Below, in pieces: positions 45,066 to 55,982 of a stretch of DNA of 64,000 nt. Each line of letters opens with the position of its first letter. Position 1 is the stretch's first letter. Source of the stretch: Batkoa obscura (lineage: Eukaryota; Entomophthoromycota; Entomophthoromycetes; Entomophthorales; Batkoaceae). Location: the NCBI GenBank assembly GCA_030770535.1, contig JASVEC010000013.1, positions 62,001 through 126,000 on the forward strand. Reading direction: 5' to 3'. The position numbers and the translations under genes were made by a program. Under the pieces are notes generated by a model. The model ran no database searches. It saw nothing but the letters and a program-made list of their open reading frames with translations, and was not told where the DNA came from.

Positions 45066-46142
45066 ATGAAATCTTTTATTAACTTATTATTACTATCTTT
45101 GTTACCTTTAGCCTCTGCTGCTAATCCTGAAGGCAAAAGATTGATCCAAACTTCTGAATCGGAAGCTCCAAAATGGGTGACAGAGGCTGAGGTATTCCAA
45201 TTACTCAGACAAAATAAGCATTTTTTTGATATCACTGATAACCCTGAAACCACTGTATATCAACCAGATAGCCGTAGCTTGATCGCTTTCCCTGCCAAAG
45301 TGTCTTATCCTACTGTTGTCAAAAAGGCCCAATCATTTATCGATCAAAACACTATGTCTCAATTCCTCGAAAGATATTCTGCTTTCCATAATAGATATTA
45401 TGCTTCAAACTATGGTGTACAAGCTGTAAACTATTTAATGGAAGAAGTCAAAAAAGCAGGTGCTGCATTAGGCAGTAGCTTTAGTGCTAATTTTTATAAA
45501 CATTCTTGGGTCCAAAATAGTATCATTGCTAGAATTGAAGGAGAGGAACTAAAAGATGAGATTATTGTCATTGGGGCCCATTTAGACTCCATCAACTCCC
45601 GTGATCCTACCAACGGAAGAGCTCCTGGTGCTGATGATGATGGTTCTGGTACTACTACTATTTTAGAAGCCTTACGTTGTTTATCTAAAAGTAATTTGAA
45701 ATTCAAACGCAGTATTGAATTCCAATTCTATGCAGCTGAAGAAGTAGGTTTAAGAGGAAGTCAAGATATTGCTCAAGCTTACGCTAAACAATCCAAGAAG
45801 GTAGTTGGAATGATTCAATTAGACATGACTGGTTATAATGTTAACAAAAAAATCAAGTTATTAACTGATTATGTTGATCCTGAATTAACTCAATTTTTGA
45901 GATTAATTATTGACAATTATTCTTCTTATAAATGGATCAATGGTCAATGTGGATACGCTTGCAGTGATCATGCATCTTATACAAGAGCTGGATACAAATC
46001 ATGTCAACCTGGTGAAGATATCTTAAATAACAGATTACACACTACTTCAGATACTACTCAATTCGTTAATTATAATCATGTTTCCGAATTCGTTAAACTA
46101 GCCTTAGGTTTTGCTATTGAATTAGCTGAACCAAAAAATTAA
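45066..46142 (+). CDS. Secreted M28 leucine aminopeptidase
   Basis: A 358-residue zinc exopeptidase like fungal Lap1/Vibrio aminopeptidase (family M28E), which removes N-terminal residues from extracellular peptides. Residues 1-18 are a signal peptide and about 19-85 a propeptide. The metal ligands fall in standard places: His172 (GAHLDS), Asp191 (GADDDGSG), Glu226 after catalytic Glu225 (AAEEVGLRGS), Asp253 (QLDMTGY) and His325 (LHTTSDT). Cys295, Cys299 and Cys313 allow a stabilising disulfide. Single exon; codon use is less AT-extreme than neighbours, as in well-expressed genes. It is likely released into the medium for protein breakdown. Confidence 0.93.
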   Translation: MKSFINLLLLSLLPLASAANPEGKRLIQTSESEAPKWVTEAEVFQLLRQNKHFFDITDNPETTVYQPDSRSLIAFPAKVSYPTVVKKAQSFIDQNTMSQFLERYSAFHNRYYASNYGVQAVNYLMEEVKKAGAALGSSFSANFYKHSWVQNSIIARIEGEELKDEIIVIGAHLDSINSRDPTNGRAPGADDDGSGTTTILEALRCLSKSNLKFKRSIEFQFYAAEEVGLRGSQDIAQAYAKQSKKVVGMIQLDMTGYNVNKKIKLLTDYVDPELTQFLRLIIDNYSSYKWINGQCGYACSDHASYTRAGYKSCQPGEDILNNRLHTTSDTTQFVNYNHVSEFVKLALGFAIELAEPKN

Positions 46143-47142
46143 AATCTTAATAAAAATTTGGTATTAAATTAGTTTTTATTATAATAACCATAGGCCTTAG
46201 AACATATGTTATTAATATTATCAATAATAGTAATTTTTGACTAAATGATAAGGAATTGATGATTTATAAATGAATGTCAAGCTAAGATGGGTTTTATGTT
46301 CATTTTAAAGACTTCTTGATTAAATTTAACTCGAATACCAATAAATTGAACTTTTCGAGTATTTTATTAACTTATTTTCTTATCTATGAGCCCCTTTACA
46401 AGGACCCTTCTTATCAGTCCCACTTTGTTTTTGAATTAAGTAGAACAAGGGTATTTGGCTCTTAATTTAGATGATTTGACCAAATACAGTTGCAGCTCTA
46501 TTTTGATCTAATTAACTACTCATTTAAAAAAAAATCTCAAGATTTAGTTAAAAATTAAGGATTGGGCATAAAAAAACTGACTTTAAATAATTTATTGCAG
46601 AAATTAACACTAAATAAAGCTATAGAGTTGCAACAGCTGTATACCATGTACCTAAGAGTTAAGTACTAATACACTAGAATGATTCTCCATTTTTAGTAAT
46701 TAAGTGTCATGAAATGTGAGTTTTTTCATAAAAATGGATTTATGCAAAATGCTACAAAATCATATATTACATTATGTTAAATAATCTAATATATGAATAA
46801 AGCAAAAATATAAAATATAAAAACAACTTAAATCCATCTTGGATGTGAACATTTTTATAATAGATACTATCTTCAACTGGCTTGTTTATACATTAACTTT
46901 GAACTTTATTATCTTTAAACTACCACCCACTGTTACGTTTATTGGAAAAACAATCAAATCATTTTACAGACATTACATAAGCATTTAAAGAAGTTGGGTA
47001 AATTGGGCTAGCTCATTTACAATGAATTGATTAAATAGTGCTTTTTTGAGCTATTTCTGTCTATATTATTATTTAAATAATCATTACACAACATAAATAA
47101 GATAACAAATTACTTTATTTTTCAATTTAATAACAACTAAAA
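46143..47142. other. Convergent spacer with a family B element
   Basis: About 1 kb between the aminopeptidase stop and the P450 stop. It contains the family B element at about 46485-46645. No gene seen. Confidence 0.5.
46485..46645. mobile_element. Family B inverted-repeat element, copy 2
   Basis: Starts ACAGTTGCAGCTCTATTTTG then ATCTAATTAAC and ends AGCTATAGAGTTGCAACAGC, the mirror image. The middle (TTAGTTAAAAATTAAGGATT then CATAAAAAAACT) aligns with the copy at 53492. Confidence 0.6.
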
Positions 47143-48675
47143 TTAAGCTAAAGGTTTAAATACAACATAAGGGTCTGGTATTCCAAAATCACCAGTATAA
47201 AACTCTTTACGTTTACCATCTTTTGTTTCAATACGATATTTTTGTAAAAGGGTACTTACTAAGGAAGTAATTTCTTGAACAGCGAAGAATCTTCCAGGAC
47301 AAGCATGACGTCCCATACCGAAATTTAAGAAATTTTGAGTTACTCTAGTAGCCTTAAGTTTGGACTCAACGAATTGAAATGGGTTGTATTGAAATTCAAG
47401 AGGAAGGAAAGGATCTTTCTTTTGCATTCTATCTCCATTAGAGCCATAGTTTTCTGGGTTGAAATGAATATTTGGTAAATCAAGGGCCATTAAAGATCCT
47501 TTTGAAATCTTCATTCCATTAGGCAATACGCGGTCAATGTTGGTAAGTCTCCAAGCTTCTAAATGATAAGATCTATGTCTTAAGGTTTCGCGGATGGCAG
47601 AGTTTAAATTCTCAAACTTATCAATATCCTCTTTACTTAATAATGGACTCCCAGTTGCATCCTTCTTTACATGTTCAGTTACTCTTTTTTGCTCTTCACG
47701 TAAAATTGTAAAGTTTTCAGGATGTGCTAACAAATCAGTAATGAGAAGACTAGAGCTCCTAGTAGTAGTAGAGATAGAAGCAAATCCAAGAACCATAATA
47801 GCTTGTGCAATTTGACTAATACTATGCCCTTTGTCACTTAATACATCCACAAGCCCTTTTGCTTCAACCTTTTCTCCAGTCTTAATCTTTTGTCTTCTAT
47901 TTTGAATATACTTTTCAATTCTAGAGTAGATAAATGCTCTTTCACTGACAGATGGGTTTCCATAATTAATTTTATAGCTGACGATATAACTTCCAATAAA
48001 AGGAACTAAATGCCAAAGCAACCCTTTTCTTAAACACTTATCTATCTTATTGGCATAGTCGCGTAGCAAAAAGATTAAGTCATTATCCTTTGACAATTCA
48101 GGACCAAGTAGAAGAACGGCAACAGAGTTTGCGATTACACTTGAAAAAAAGTATTCAATATCAATACCCTCTGGACCAGTTCCTTCACCTATTTCTTCCT
48201 GAATAATTCTATTCATGGTTTTTAAAACTTCTGGAAGCATGGTTTTTAGCATGGGCGTGATTTCTTCTTTGACAATTGCAACGTTATCTAATATTTGATC
48301 TGGTTTACCTGGAGAATCCTTTCCTTCTCCAAGTACTTCACTAATAAAAAATATCTTGTCTCTGCCTTCAATAATACCCATATCATGGGCCTTAGCTAAG
48401 TACTCAGAAGCTTTGTTAGTGAATACAAATATTTTTTTTCCTAAAAAGTTGACTCCAAATACATCCCCATATTTTTTTTGACATTCTAATAGAAATCTTC
48501 TAGGATTGTTCTTCAATTGTAAAGTATGGCCAATAATTGGAATATGAGGTACCATCGGAGGTCCATCTTTTGTGGAATAGACATTATATGCAGTATATGC
48601 TATCCAAAGTATAAGAGAGTAAATGATGAATTTATCTAAAGATAAATAATCTTTCAAATTTAAGTAACTTGTCAT
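47143..48675 (-). CDS. Cytochrome P450 monooxygenase
   Basis: A single-exon P450 of 510 residues. Residues 13-35 anchor it in the ER membrane, followed by the proline-rich PPMVPHIPIIGH. The I helix reads GFASISTTT (297-305): the threonine is kept (Thr303), but the usual acidic residue before it is Ser302 and the second Gly of AGxDT is Ser300. The K-helix ExxR is Glu363-Arg366, and the heme loop FGMGRHACPG puts the axial cysteine at 459. It resembles fungal families that have AAIHTT-like I helices (for example the ent-kaurene oxidase and CYP5150 groups), but I cannot name its family. A recent copy of its first ~245 bases lies at 56984. Substrate unknown. Confidence 0.9.
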   Translation of the reverse strand: MTSYLNLKDYLSLDKFIIYSLILWIAYTAYNVYSTKDGPPMVPHIPIIGHTLQLKNNPRRFLLECQKKYGDVFGVNFLGKKIFVFTNKASEYLAKAHDMGIIEGRDKIFFISEVLGEGKDSPGKPDQILDNVAIVKEEITPMLKTMLPEVLKTMNRIIQEEIGEGTGPEGIDIEYFFSSVIANSVAVLLLGPELSKDNDLIFLLRDYANKIDKCLRKGLLWHLVPFIGSYIVSYKINYGNPSVSERAFIYSRIEKYIQNRRQKIKTGEKVEAKGLVDVLSDKGHSISQIAQAIMVLGFASISTTTRSSSLLITDLLAHPENFTILREEQKRVTEHVKKDATGSPLLSKEDIDKFENLNSAIRETLRHRSYHLEAWRLTNIDRVLPNGMKISKGSLMALDLPNIHFNPENYGSNGDRMQKKDPFLPLEFQYNPFQFVESKLKATRVTQNFLNFGMGRHACPGRFFAVQEITSLVSTLLQKYRIETKDGKRKEFYTGDFGIPDPYVVFKPLA

Positions 48676-49895
48676 TATGTAATTTAATACTAAAAGTAAA
48701 ATTAATTGATGACTTCTTTTTATACATCTTTCCCATCTTGATTTGATCGTTTATTTTTCTTTAGATCAATTCAAGCTTGCCATTATTAACCAACTTCAGC
48801 CATTTACTCCAGACTTATTTTTAAACCGGCATTCAATTTTAAGTAAAACATTACTTTATTTAGAAACTTTGGATCAACTCAAGAAAAAATACTATTTTTA
48901 CCATTGTTTATTAGTCACATAAAGGATTACAGTGTCAAAGCTAAATCATCTTTTTTAGTATGGACCCACCAAAAATACGGAAGTTGATAATACTTTATAG
49001 TTTACCCAGCCTGTATAAATCAATATAATTTTTTTTACTATTCATTTATTTTCTGTTTGTTACTAAAAATCTATGTCTTAAAAACAACTAAAGTGTAAAT
49101 CAATAGTTTATCCAATTTATATAAATTTATATAAGTTACTTCGTTTTTTTTAATATTAAGAAACTGAAGCATCCATGACATTTTATATAGCATTATGTTC
49201 TTTGAATATTTGATAAAAAACATAGTTACTATAGAATAAAATAGGAATAACAAAGCATAACTGAAAATATTTAGTTGATATGTCATTTAATTACTAAACT
49301 AATAAATAATTCTATTTTTTTACAACTTTATCCCTACATGCTCGAATTGTCTAATATTTCTAGATATTAGATGCTAAATCATATCTAAACATTTATCAAA
49401 ATAAAGTATAACTTTTCTATGAATTTAGTTTGACATATTAACGTATATAATAATTTTTAGATTAAAAATATGAGCTCTTTGACTTTAAAAGTAGTGGTTG
49501 ATCCTTAATTGATTACTTTATTCCAATGTAGTTAAAAACTTCTTGTTCTTATCTAACTACTCCCCCCGTCTTTCATATAGATAGGTAAGTTATATAATAA
49601 GGTTCAAAGTTTTGAAATTAAATAAAATATTTTTTATTTTATTTTTTTCAAATAACTATTAAGGTTGAAATACTATATTAAAACATAATAAAACAAAATC
49701 GAATAAGAGTATAAAGTTTATTTAAATTATTATAAATATATGTTATTTAAATAATATTATATGTTTATATGTAAAACTACTCAAAATTTTATAAATACAT
49801 TCTTTAATTTTTATACAACACAATTTAATTATTCTACTTATCGTTACATATATCTCAAAAGCAATTTTTATTGAAATAAATAAACTACAATTTCA

Positions 49896-49980
49896 ATATA
49901 TGGGGATGTCCGAATTAGTTTCATTTTTTTATCCAATTTTTAAATATTTTATATTTTAAACTTTGCTTAAAATTCTATAT
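49896..49980 (-). mobile_element. Family A MITE-like element, copy 8 (degraded)
   Basis: The ATATGGGGATG end is intact, followed by TTAGTTTCATTTTTTTATCC and a worn remainder. The GCGCT core is lost. Confidence 0.45.
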
Positions 49981-50270
49981 AAATTATTCGTTAAAAACCA
50001 AAAGTGCCTGACGCAGTTTTAACTTATTTATTATAATTTATATTGTAAGTTGGCAGAATTTCTATTAAATTTAATACAAATTCCCAGATTAGCAAGGTCT
50101 TTATCAATATAACTTATATATTGATATTAATCAAAGTTGTAATATGTAAATAAACACATATTCATATAGAACTTCATTGAAAAACATTTATTATTAACTG
50201 CTTTATAGCCAATACTGCAGATTTGCTATTAAATAAATAAATTATTTTAGCGGTAATTATATTATTAATA

Positions 50271-50315
50271 TATGAGGATGTATTTTTTTGTTTAAGGATT
50301 TTACTTTAAAGCCCT
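50271..50315 (+). mobile_element. Family A MITE-like element, copy 9 (one end only)
   Basis: TATATGAGGATGTATTTTTT then GTTTAAGGATTTTACT matches the left end of the family; the rest is missing, replaced by unrelated sequence from about 50315. Confidence 0.55.
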
Positions 50316-50701
50316 TAAGATTAAAACCCAGTATTTTGTTTTCGTAATAAAACTCTACCACTATTTCACTCTTAATAATAGTTACTCATTCTTTAAATCA
50401 TTCTTTTAAATTAATATTTATGTAAATGTCAAATCCTCCAAAATAAATACTTTTTTAACATTAGAGTGAGTACATATATATAAAAAATAGTTTTTAATAT
50501 CCAATCATAATCAGAAAGTATTTTAAATCTATTTTATACTAACATAAAGTGGCACTATTAAGGATTAACTAACTTTAATTTAGTTTTAATTCAAACCGTT
50601 CATAAAATCATTCCAAGGCCAGCTTTGAATGATGATTGGTTGATTATTTAAAATGTCATCACATATAATCATAAATACCATAAAAATTGATAATAAATTG
50701 A

Positions 50702-50950
50702 ATGAAATTTATACTTGAGGGAGAAGAAGCTGGAGGATATATCTATAAGGCGATTAAAGAATACAAAAATGGAAGTTTGCTTGAGCAAAGCGCACCTAGA
50801 AAACATTTCATTAATAAGAATAGAGAAAAGGCTAATTCTTATGCCAATTTATTATTGAATACGTTTGTGTGGTATGAGGAGGGAACCATTTGCTTTATTC
50901 AAGCAGTGAATAATTTTAAAATAATTAGGAGGCAAGGTAAATCAAATTAA
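50702..50950 (+). CDS. Small open frame of unknown nature
   Basis: An 82-codon frame starting MKFILEGEEAGGYIYKAIKE. Its base composition is visibly less AT-rich than the surrounding spacer, and it has a mixed, soluble-looking composition with many charged residues, which argues for a coding past or present. I recognise no domain, signal peptide or membrane segment. It could be a small hypothetical gene or an exon or relic of a larger one. No continuation is evident on either side. Confidence 0.3.
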   Translation: MKFILEGEEAGGYIYKAIKEYKNGSLLEQSAPRKHFINKNREKANSYANLLLNTFVWYEEGTICFIQAVNNFKIIRRQGKSN

Positions 50951-51407
50951 TGTTAGCTAAAAACGGTATGTTAATTTTAATTTACATTAAGATAATGATA
51001 TGGTCAATGTAACTAATTTACTGCTTTCAATTAACGTTAAGAAACACCCAAATGCTATTTTAAAAAAATGCAAAAAAATAGAATACAAGTCTCATTCAAA
51101 GGAGTTTAATGGGATTTGGTAAATTAAAATTGAATTTTTTATTTTTAATAAATAATCAAAAATAGGATTCCAGTATCACAAGCGAGGAAAATAATAAATA
51201 GTCTTAAAGTATTGTATTTATTTAGGCCCATCTTGACGGAGGATCCAAATAATTTTATTAATTTATTAATACAGAATTAAATTATAGAATTAAGACTTGA
51301 ATATTAATATAAAATTAAAGTTAATAATTAATAAAAAATAAACTAGTTTTTGTCAATATAAATTAGTCTATACTAATACTCAAATTTAAGATAACTTCAT
51401 ACTTATT

Positions 51408-53266
51408 TTACCATTTATTTGCTAATTGCATTTTAAACTTTTCAGTAACCATAATATATAAAGGCCAGTATGAGGTTAGTTTACTAATTTTTTGATAAAT
51501 GGATTGAACGAAATGAATCGACGAGTTGGCATTATCATTATAAAAGGGTAGTGTAAGAGATTCTAAGTTAAACAGATGACCAAAGTGAATAATATAAAAC
51601 ATGTCGCCATGGTCACTTGATAACTCCTGCCTGAACTTTTCTTCAATAACTCTAAAGTTATCAAACGCTCTTTTAGATATCTTTTTGGCTTCATCTTTAG
51701 TTTCGTTGATATAAAACAGCTCAGTGGGATGTTTTTTTCTATATATTTTACTTCGAAGGCATTGGATCTGAATTAATAATACAAGATGAAATTGTAGGGT
51801 GCCGATATACGACATTAAAAAAGGGTGGCTAATTAAACTAATACTTGGTCCTAATATCTCTTCAATTTTGAAATCCAACCAGGATGAATCATTTAGACCT
51901 TCAATTTCTCTAAACATACCTTCGAAAGTCGTTAATTTTGCTTCATAGTCTTCTAAACTGCTACTCTCTAGTAATGAGTTTAGCTGCCTTAATTTATATT
52001 GTGATCTTATAAAATAGCTGAATAATTTTGTTAATCCAATTATAGTTTCTGATAAACACTAAAATTTTATCATTATTATTTATATTACTTAATCAAATAG
52101 ATTACCGTTTTATAAGGTTCATAAATTCTTTCTGTTATGGTTATTTTTGGATCTTCAGGTAGATCAAGTTCAGCAAATGGGAACATCAAAGGTTTAGCAT
52201 ACGACAAAGAATTCATAATATCATGATTAAAACAGAAGGATCCGATTCTAAAACACTCAGCTATTTCAGCGCTGAGATTTTTAGATAAATCTGACTCTTT
52301 GATAAGGTGTAACCCTAAAATTTGACATGTTCTATTTGATGTTATTGTTTATTTTTAAAATTACATATATGATATACCTAATTGCATGAACTAAAAAAAA
52401 TAAGAATTATTGCTATTTATAAGTGAAAATTCTAATTACCTGAACTCATTGTACCTCTGGATTTATAATTAAATCCAAATTCCTGCTGCAAAAGTAGTAA
52501 GTTGGCCTGTACCAATTGAATATTTGGTTTTTCAATTAGCAAGTTTAATAAAGGTTTAGCTTTAATATAAAACGGATTTCTATCAATACTAACTGGCGGC
52601 AAATTATTCAAATAACGATAAATTTGAAAAGCACAAGCACATAAAGCATATTTAAGTGCAATATCACGTTCGTCTTTCGAAGCTAATATATAACTTTGCT
52701 TTTCTGGTGAAATTAAGAACTGAATCTTGTTATTATATGTAAAAAATATTGTAAGCAATTTAGGTTCAAGCTCTATATATAATAAGATTAAACAAGTTTA
52801 AAGAAATAAAGAGATTCAAACCTTGTAGTAATTGACTTGAATTTGGATGTATAAGTTGTAACTGAGGCTTTACTTCATGTGAAAAATATTTGAACTTATT
52901 TTCTTTCAATAATTTATAAACCGAATCCTCATTAATGTCCTCGATATTATAAATCTTTTTAATCAACTCTTTAATAGTTTGATATTTTTTCATTAATCTT
53001 GGTTTTGTATGATTTTTCCTTTTCATAATTGTTTTTTTATCAGTCTCTGTTAAGTTATCACTTGTAACTTCACTTGTAACTTCACTTGTAACTTCACTTG
53101 TAACTTCACTTGTAATTTTGCTTATAACTCTACTTAAAACTTTGCTTGTAACATCGCCTTTATAAATACAAGTCGCTTCAATTTTTTTACACCTTGAACA
53201 TGGCTTTAACATATCGCATTTTTGTTTTCTCTGATAGCAACTATTACACGCTTTTTGTTTCTTCAT
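51408..53266 (-). CDS. Zn2Cys6 regulator with 13-nt microexon, member 1
   Basis: Five exons: 53266-52822, 52772-52440, microexon 52390-52378, 52331-52106 and 52058-51408, giving 555 residues. The start MKKQKACNSCYQRKQKCDM opens the cluster CX2CX6CX5CX2CX6C, binding two zincs. A TSEV tandem repeat (residues about 41-70) follows in the linker. The Fungal_trans part includes LLLLQQEFGF and, through the microexon (TTCATGCAATTAG), VHAIRTCQILGLHL. Without the 13 bases the frame is lost. Introns are 46-50 nt. The first donor is GTTTGA, less usual than GTAAGT. Members 2 and 3 share the exon plan. Target genes unknown. Confidence 0.85.
52378..52390 (-). other. 13-nt microexon (member 1)
   Basis: TTCATGCAATTAG lies between an AG (after a T-run) and GTATAT. 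It changes phase 1 to phase 2, and exon 4 continues correctly only if it is used. Same length and place in members 2 and 3. Confidence 0.8.
53058..53155 (-). repeat. 12-bp coding minisatellite
   Basis: CACTTGTAACTT units encode TSEV in exon 1 of the regulator. About four or five are exact (53058-53115), and further units toward 53155 are worn (TSKV, SRVI). In-frame length changes are expected. Confidence 0.8.
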
Positions 53267-54196
53267 TTTAATCCTCCTTTCTAACCTTATCTTTTTCTCT
53301 TCAATTTATAATTTATATACTTGGTTATTCTTTCATACTTTTAGTTTTTATTATTTTGAATTTTGAGAGCATAAAGCCTAAATTATGTAATATTATTGTA
53401 ATTTCCAAAAATAGCAACAATTATTGCATCAATCTCAAAATTCAATCGTTCACTTCAATAATAGATCCCAATACCATTGAAGATAAGCACTAGTATAGCT
53501 GCTTTAGATTTGTTGCGACCTAATTAGCTGTTCATTTAAAACCAAAACTTAGCTACAATTAAGCTAAAAAATAAAGGCTAGACTCTAAAAAAACTACCCA
53601 AACAAATAACAGATTCTAAAAATTACAGTTAATTAGGTCGCAATAGAGCCGGAACAGCTGTAGCTTACCTTTTTACGAATATTCTTTCATTAAAGGATAT
53701 CTATAATATTTTGTCTCTATTTATTTACGTATGTTCTTTAAAGTAGTAGTAAATAGAATAACCACCATTATTTTAAAGAACATTCTTGGAGGAAGAGTAC
53801 TCTAAATATTTCTATGTTCGAAGTACTTCTATTCTTACTTCCAATATCGAGGTACAAATATTTTGATATCTCCTACCTAAATAAACATCAAATTTTAATA
53901 GTTTGTATTTTAAATATTTATTATGTTACTTAAATTTATATTCCGATCCCTAACGATATTTAGTATATTGCAGAACATCGTACTTTCTCTCATATAGATT
54001 AATATCTATATAATTAAACACTATTATCACATATTAAATAAAAGCGTTGCAATTCTAGTTACTTGCATAAAAATTTATTCCAAATTATTGTCCTTAGAAT
54101 TTACCGAATATCCTATTTCAAATGTCAATAATACCTCTATTACTAAACCTATTACTAAGTAAAATACTAAAATATAAAAACTAATAAATAAACCAT
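53267..54196. other. Spacer with a family B element and a small hairpin
   Basis: Upstream of regulator member 1. It contains the family B element at about 53492-53666 and, around 53730-53785, an inverted pair ATGTTCTTTAAA / TTTAAAGAACAT with a ~30-base loop. No gene seen. Confidence 0.5.
53492..53666. mobile_element. Family B inverted-repeat element, copy 3
   Basis: The left end has AGCTGCTTTAGATTTGTTGC followed by GACCTAATTAGCTG, and the right end CAGTTAATTAGGTC followed by GCAATAGAGCC and CAGCTGTAGCT, an inverted repeat. The interior aligns with copy 2. Confidence 0.6.
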
Positions 54197-55982
54197 TTAT
54201 AAAAACTTTTTATTAAAACTAAATGATTTAGAATGAATAGGCCAATAGCTGCTTAAATGCTTAATTTTTGCACTAATATTTTTTACAAATGTAGTTGATG
54301 CGTTTGAATTATCATAGAAAAAAGGTAAAGCTAGGTATTCATAGTTAAATAAATGTCCGAAATGAGTAATAAAATAAATATCGCCATGTTTGTTCGATAA
54401 TTGTTGTTTACATTTCTGCTCAATGATCGCAAAGTTATTATATGATTCCAACGCTATCCTTTTCACGTCATTATTATATTCATTGTAGTGGAGGGAATCC
54501 TTTGGATTATTAATATTATACAACTTAAGTTGAAATGACTTAATCTGGACTAATAAAACAGAGTGAAGTTGATAGAGACTTATATATGATATTAAAAATG
54601 GATGCTCAATTATATTTATTTCCGGGTTTAATATTTCTTCAATTTGAAAATCAAAATATGTTGATCTCGTAAAGCTTTCAATTTGTCTAAATAATTGATC
54701 AATTTTTAGTTTGATTTCGTGATTACTTAATTTTTGATTTTTGAATATTAAATTGTTTAATGTAACTTGTACACTAACAAAATAGCTGAATAGTTTAGTT
54801 AACAATACAAGAACTGTCACTAAGTCCTATATGTTTGAATATTAATTATTTACTTTTCTATTCAATAGTATTAATTTACCCCTTCATAAGGCTTTAGTAT
54901 TCGCTGTTTGAACGATAATTGACTTAGCTTTGGTATTTCCACTTTTTTATATTGGAACAATGGTGGTCTAGAATAATAAAGAGAGTGTATTAAGTCGTGG
55001 TTGATGCAAAAGCAACCAATACTGAAACTTTCAGCTATCTCAGGAGAAACAGTTTCATTTATATCAATATCTTTAATTAAATGTAAACCTAAGATTTGAC
55101 AAAATCTAAACATTGAATTATATATTATTATTGGATAATGTAAATTATTCTTACCTTATAGCTTGAACTAGATTAAAAAATGAACACAATATAACATTAT
55201 TACGTATATATATAACCATACATTAATTACCTGAAGTTATGGCACTCCTTCCTGCCATATTAAAACCTACCTCTTGTTGTAAAAGTAACAAAGTAGCTTG
55301 TGCTAATTGAATACTTGGTTTCTCAATTAGCAAATTTAATAAAGCTTTGGCTTTAAAATAAAATGGATTTTGATCTAAAGTAACTGGGGGTAAACAATTT
55401 AAATAACGATAAGTTTGGAACGCACAGGCACATATTGTACATTTGAGTGCGATATCGTGCTCTTCTTTGGATTTCAATATCTGAGCTTCCCTTTCAGGTG
55501 AAATTAATAATTGGATTTTATTGTTAAATCTGAAAAATGTCTTAATTAATCCAGGTTCAAGGTCTAAATAAAAATTAAGGGTCAACTTTTAAATAGGAAA
55601 ACTAAATAATAGTACCTTTTAGTAAATTAATCACTTTCAAATTAATTACCGGGAAAAAAGTTTGTTGTTGATAAAATGAGTGGATAGATTTTTGTTTTAT
55701 TATTTTAAAAAAAGTATCCTCTTTAATATTTTCATTGATCCCATATATCTTTTTACATAATTCAACTAACTTGTTATACTTATTAATTAACCTTGGCTTT
55801 GTATACTCTTTCCTATATCTTATCAACGAATTATTCTTCTCTTCATGTTCTTCTTTAACTTTTTCTATTTCTACCTCGTAATGGCATTCAATTCCTAAAT
55901 CATGACATCTGAAGCAGGGTTTCTTTCTATCGCATTTTTGTTTCCTGCGATGACAACTAATACACACTAATTTCTTTTTCAT
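54197..55982 (-). CDS. Zn2Cys6 regulator with 13-nt microexon, member 2
   Basis: Exons 55982-55616, 55563-55231, microexon 55167-55155, 55105-54880 and 54826-54197, giving 522 residues. The cluster CISCHRRKQKCDRKKPC then FRCHDLGIEC has CX2CX6CX5CX2CX6C spacing. The linker lacks the TSEV repeat of member 1 and instead has an acidic/basic run (EIEKVKEEHEEKNN). Exon 2 is 333 nt and exon 4 (after the microexon) 226 nt, exactly as in member 1. The microexon TTCAAGCTATAAG joins to give VQAIRFCQILGLHL in the middle-homology region. The end (LSSYWPIHSKSFSFNKKFL) differs from the others. Intact; targets unknown. Confidence 0.85.
55155..55167 (-). other. 13-nt microexon (member 2)
   Basis: TTCAAGCTATAAG between ATCTAG and GTAAGA. 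Conserved with member 1 at nine of 13 bases by eye and at the same phase. Confidence 0.8.

Larger units (their letters stand above)
48676..50701. other. Spacer with two broken family A copies
   Basis: About 2 kb, mostly extremely AT-rich. The open stretch 49071-49286 encodes only a hydrophobic, lysine-rich peptide with no support. Degraded family A copies are at 49896-49980 and 50271-50315. No gene recognised. Confidence 0.5.

Noticed and set aside
48450-48480. ATATGGGGATGTATTT inside the P450 coding sequence (and its copy near 57188) matches the end of the family A element
   Set aside because: It encodes the conserved KYGDVFG of P450s in frame, and no other part of the element is present; chance match.
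49071-49286. 71-codon hydrophobic open frame
   Set aside because: Composition is what AT-rich DNA yields by chance; no domain, homologous copy or neighbour support.
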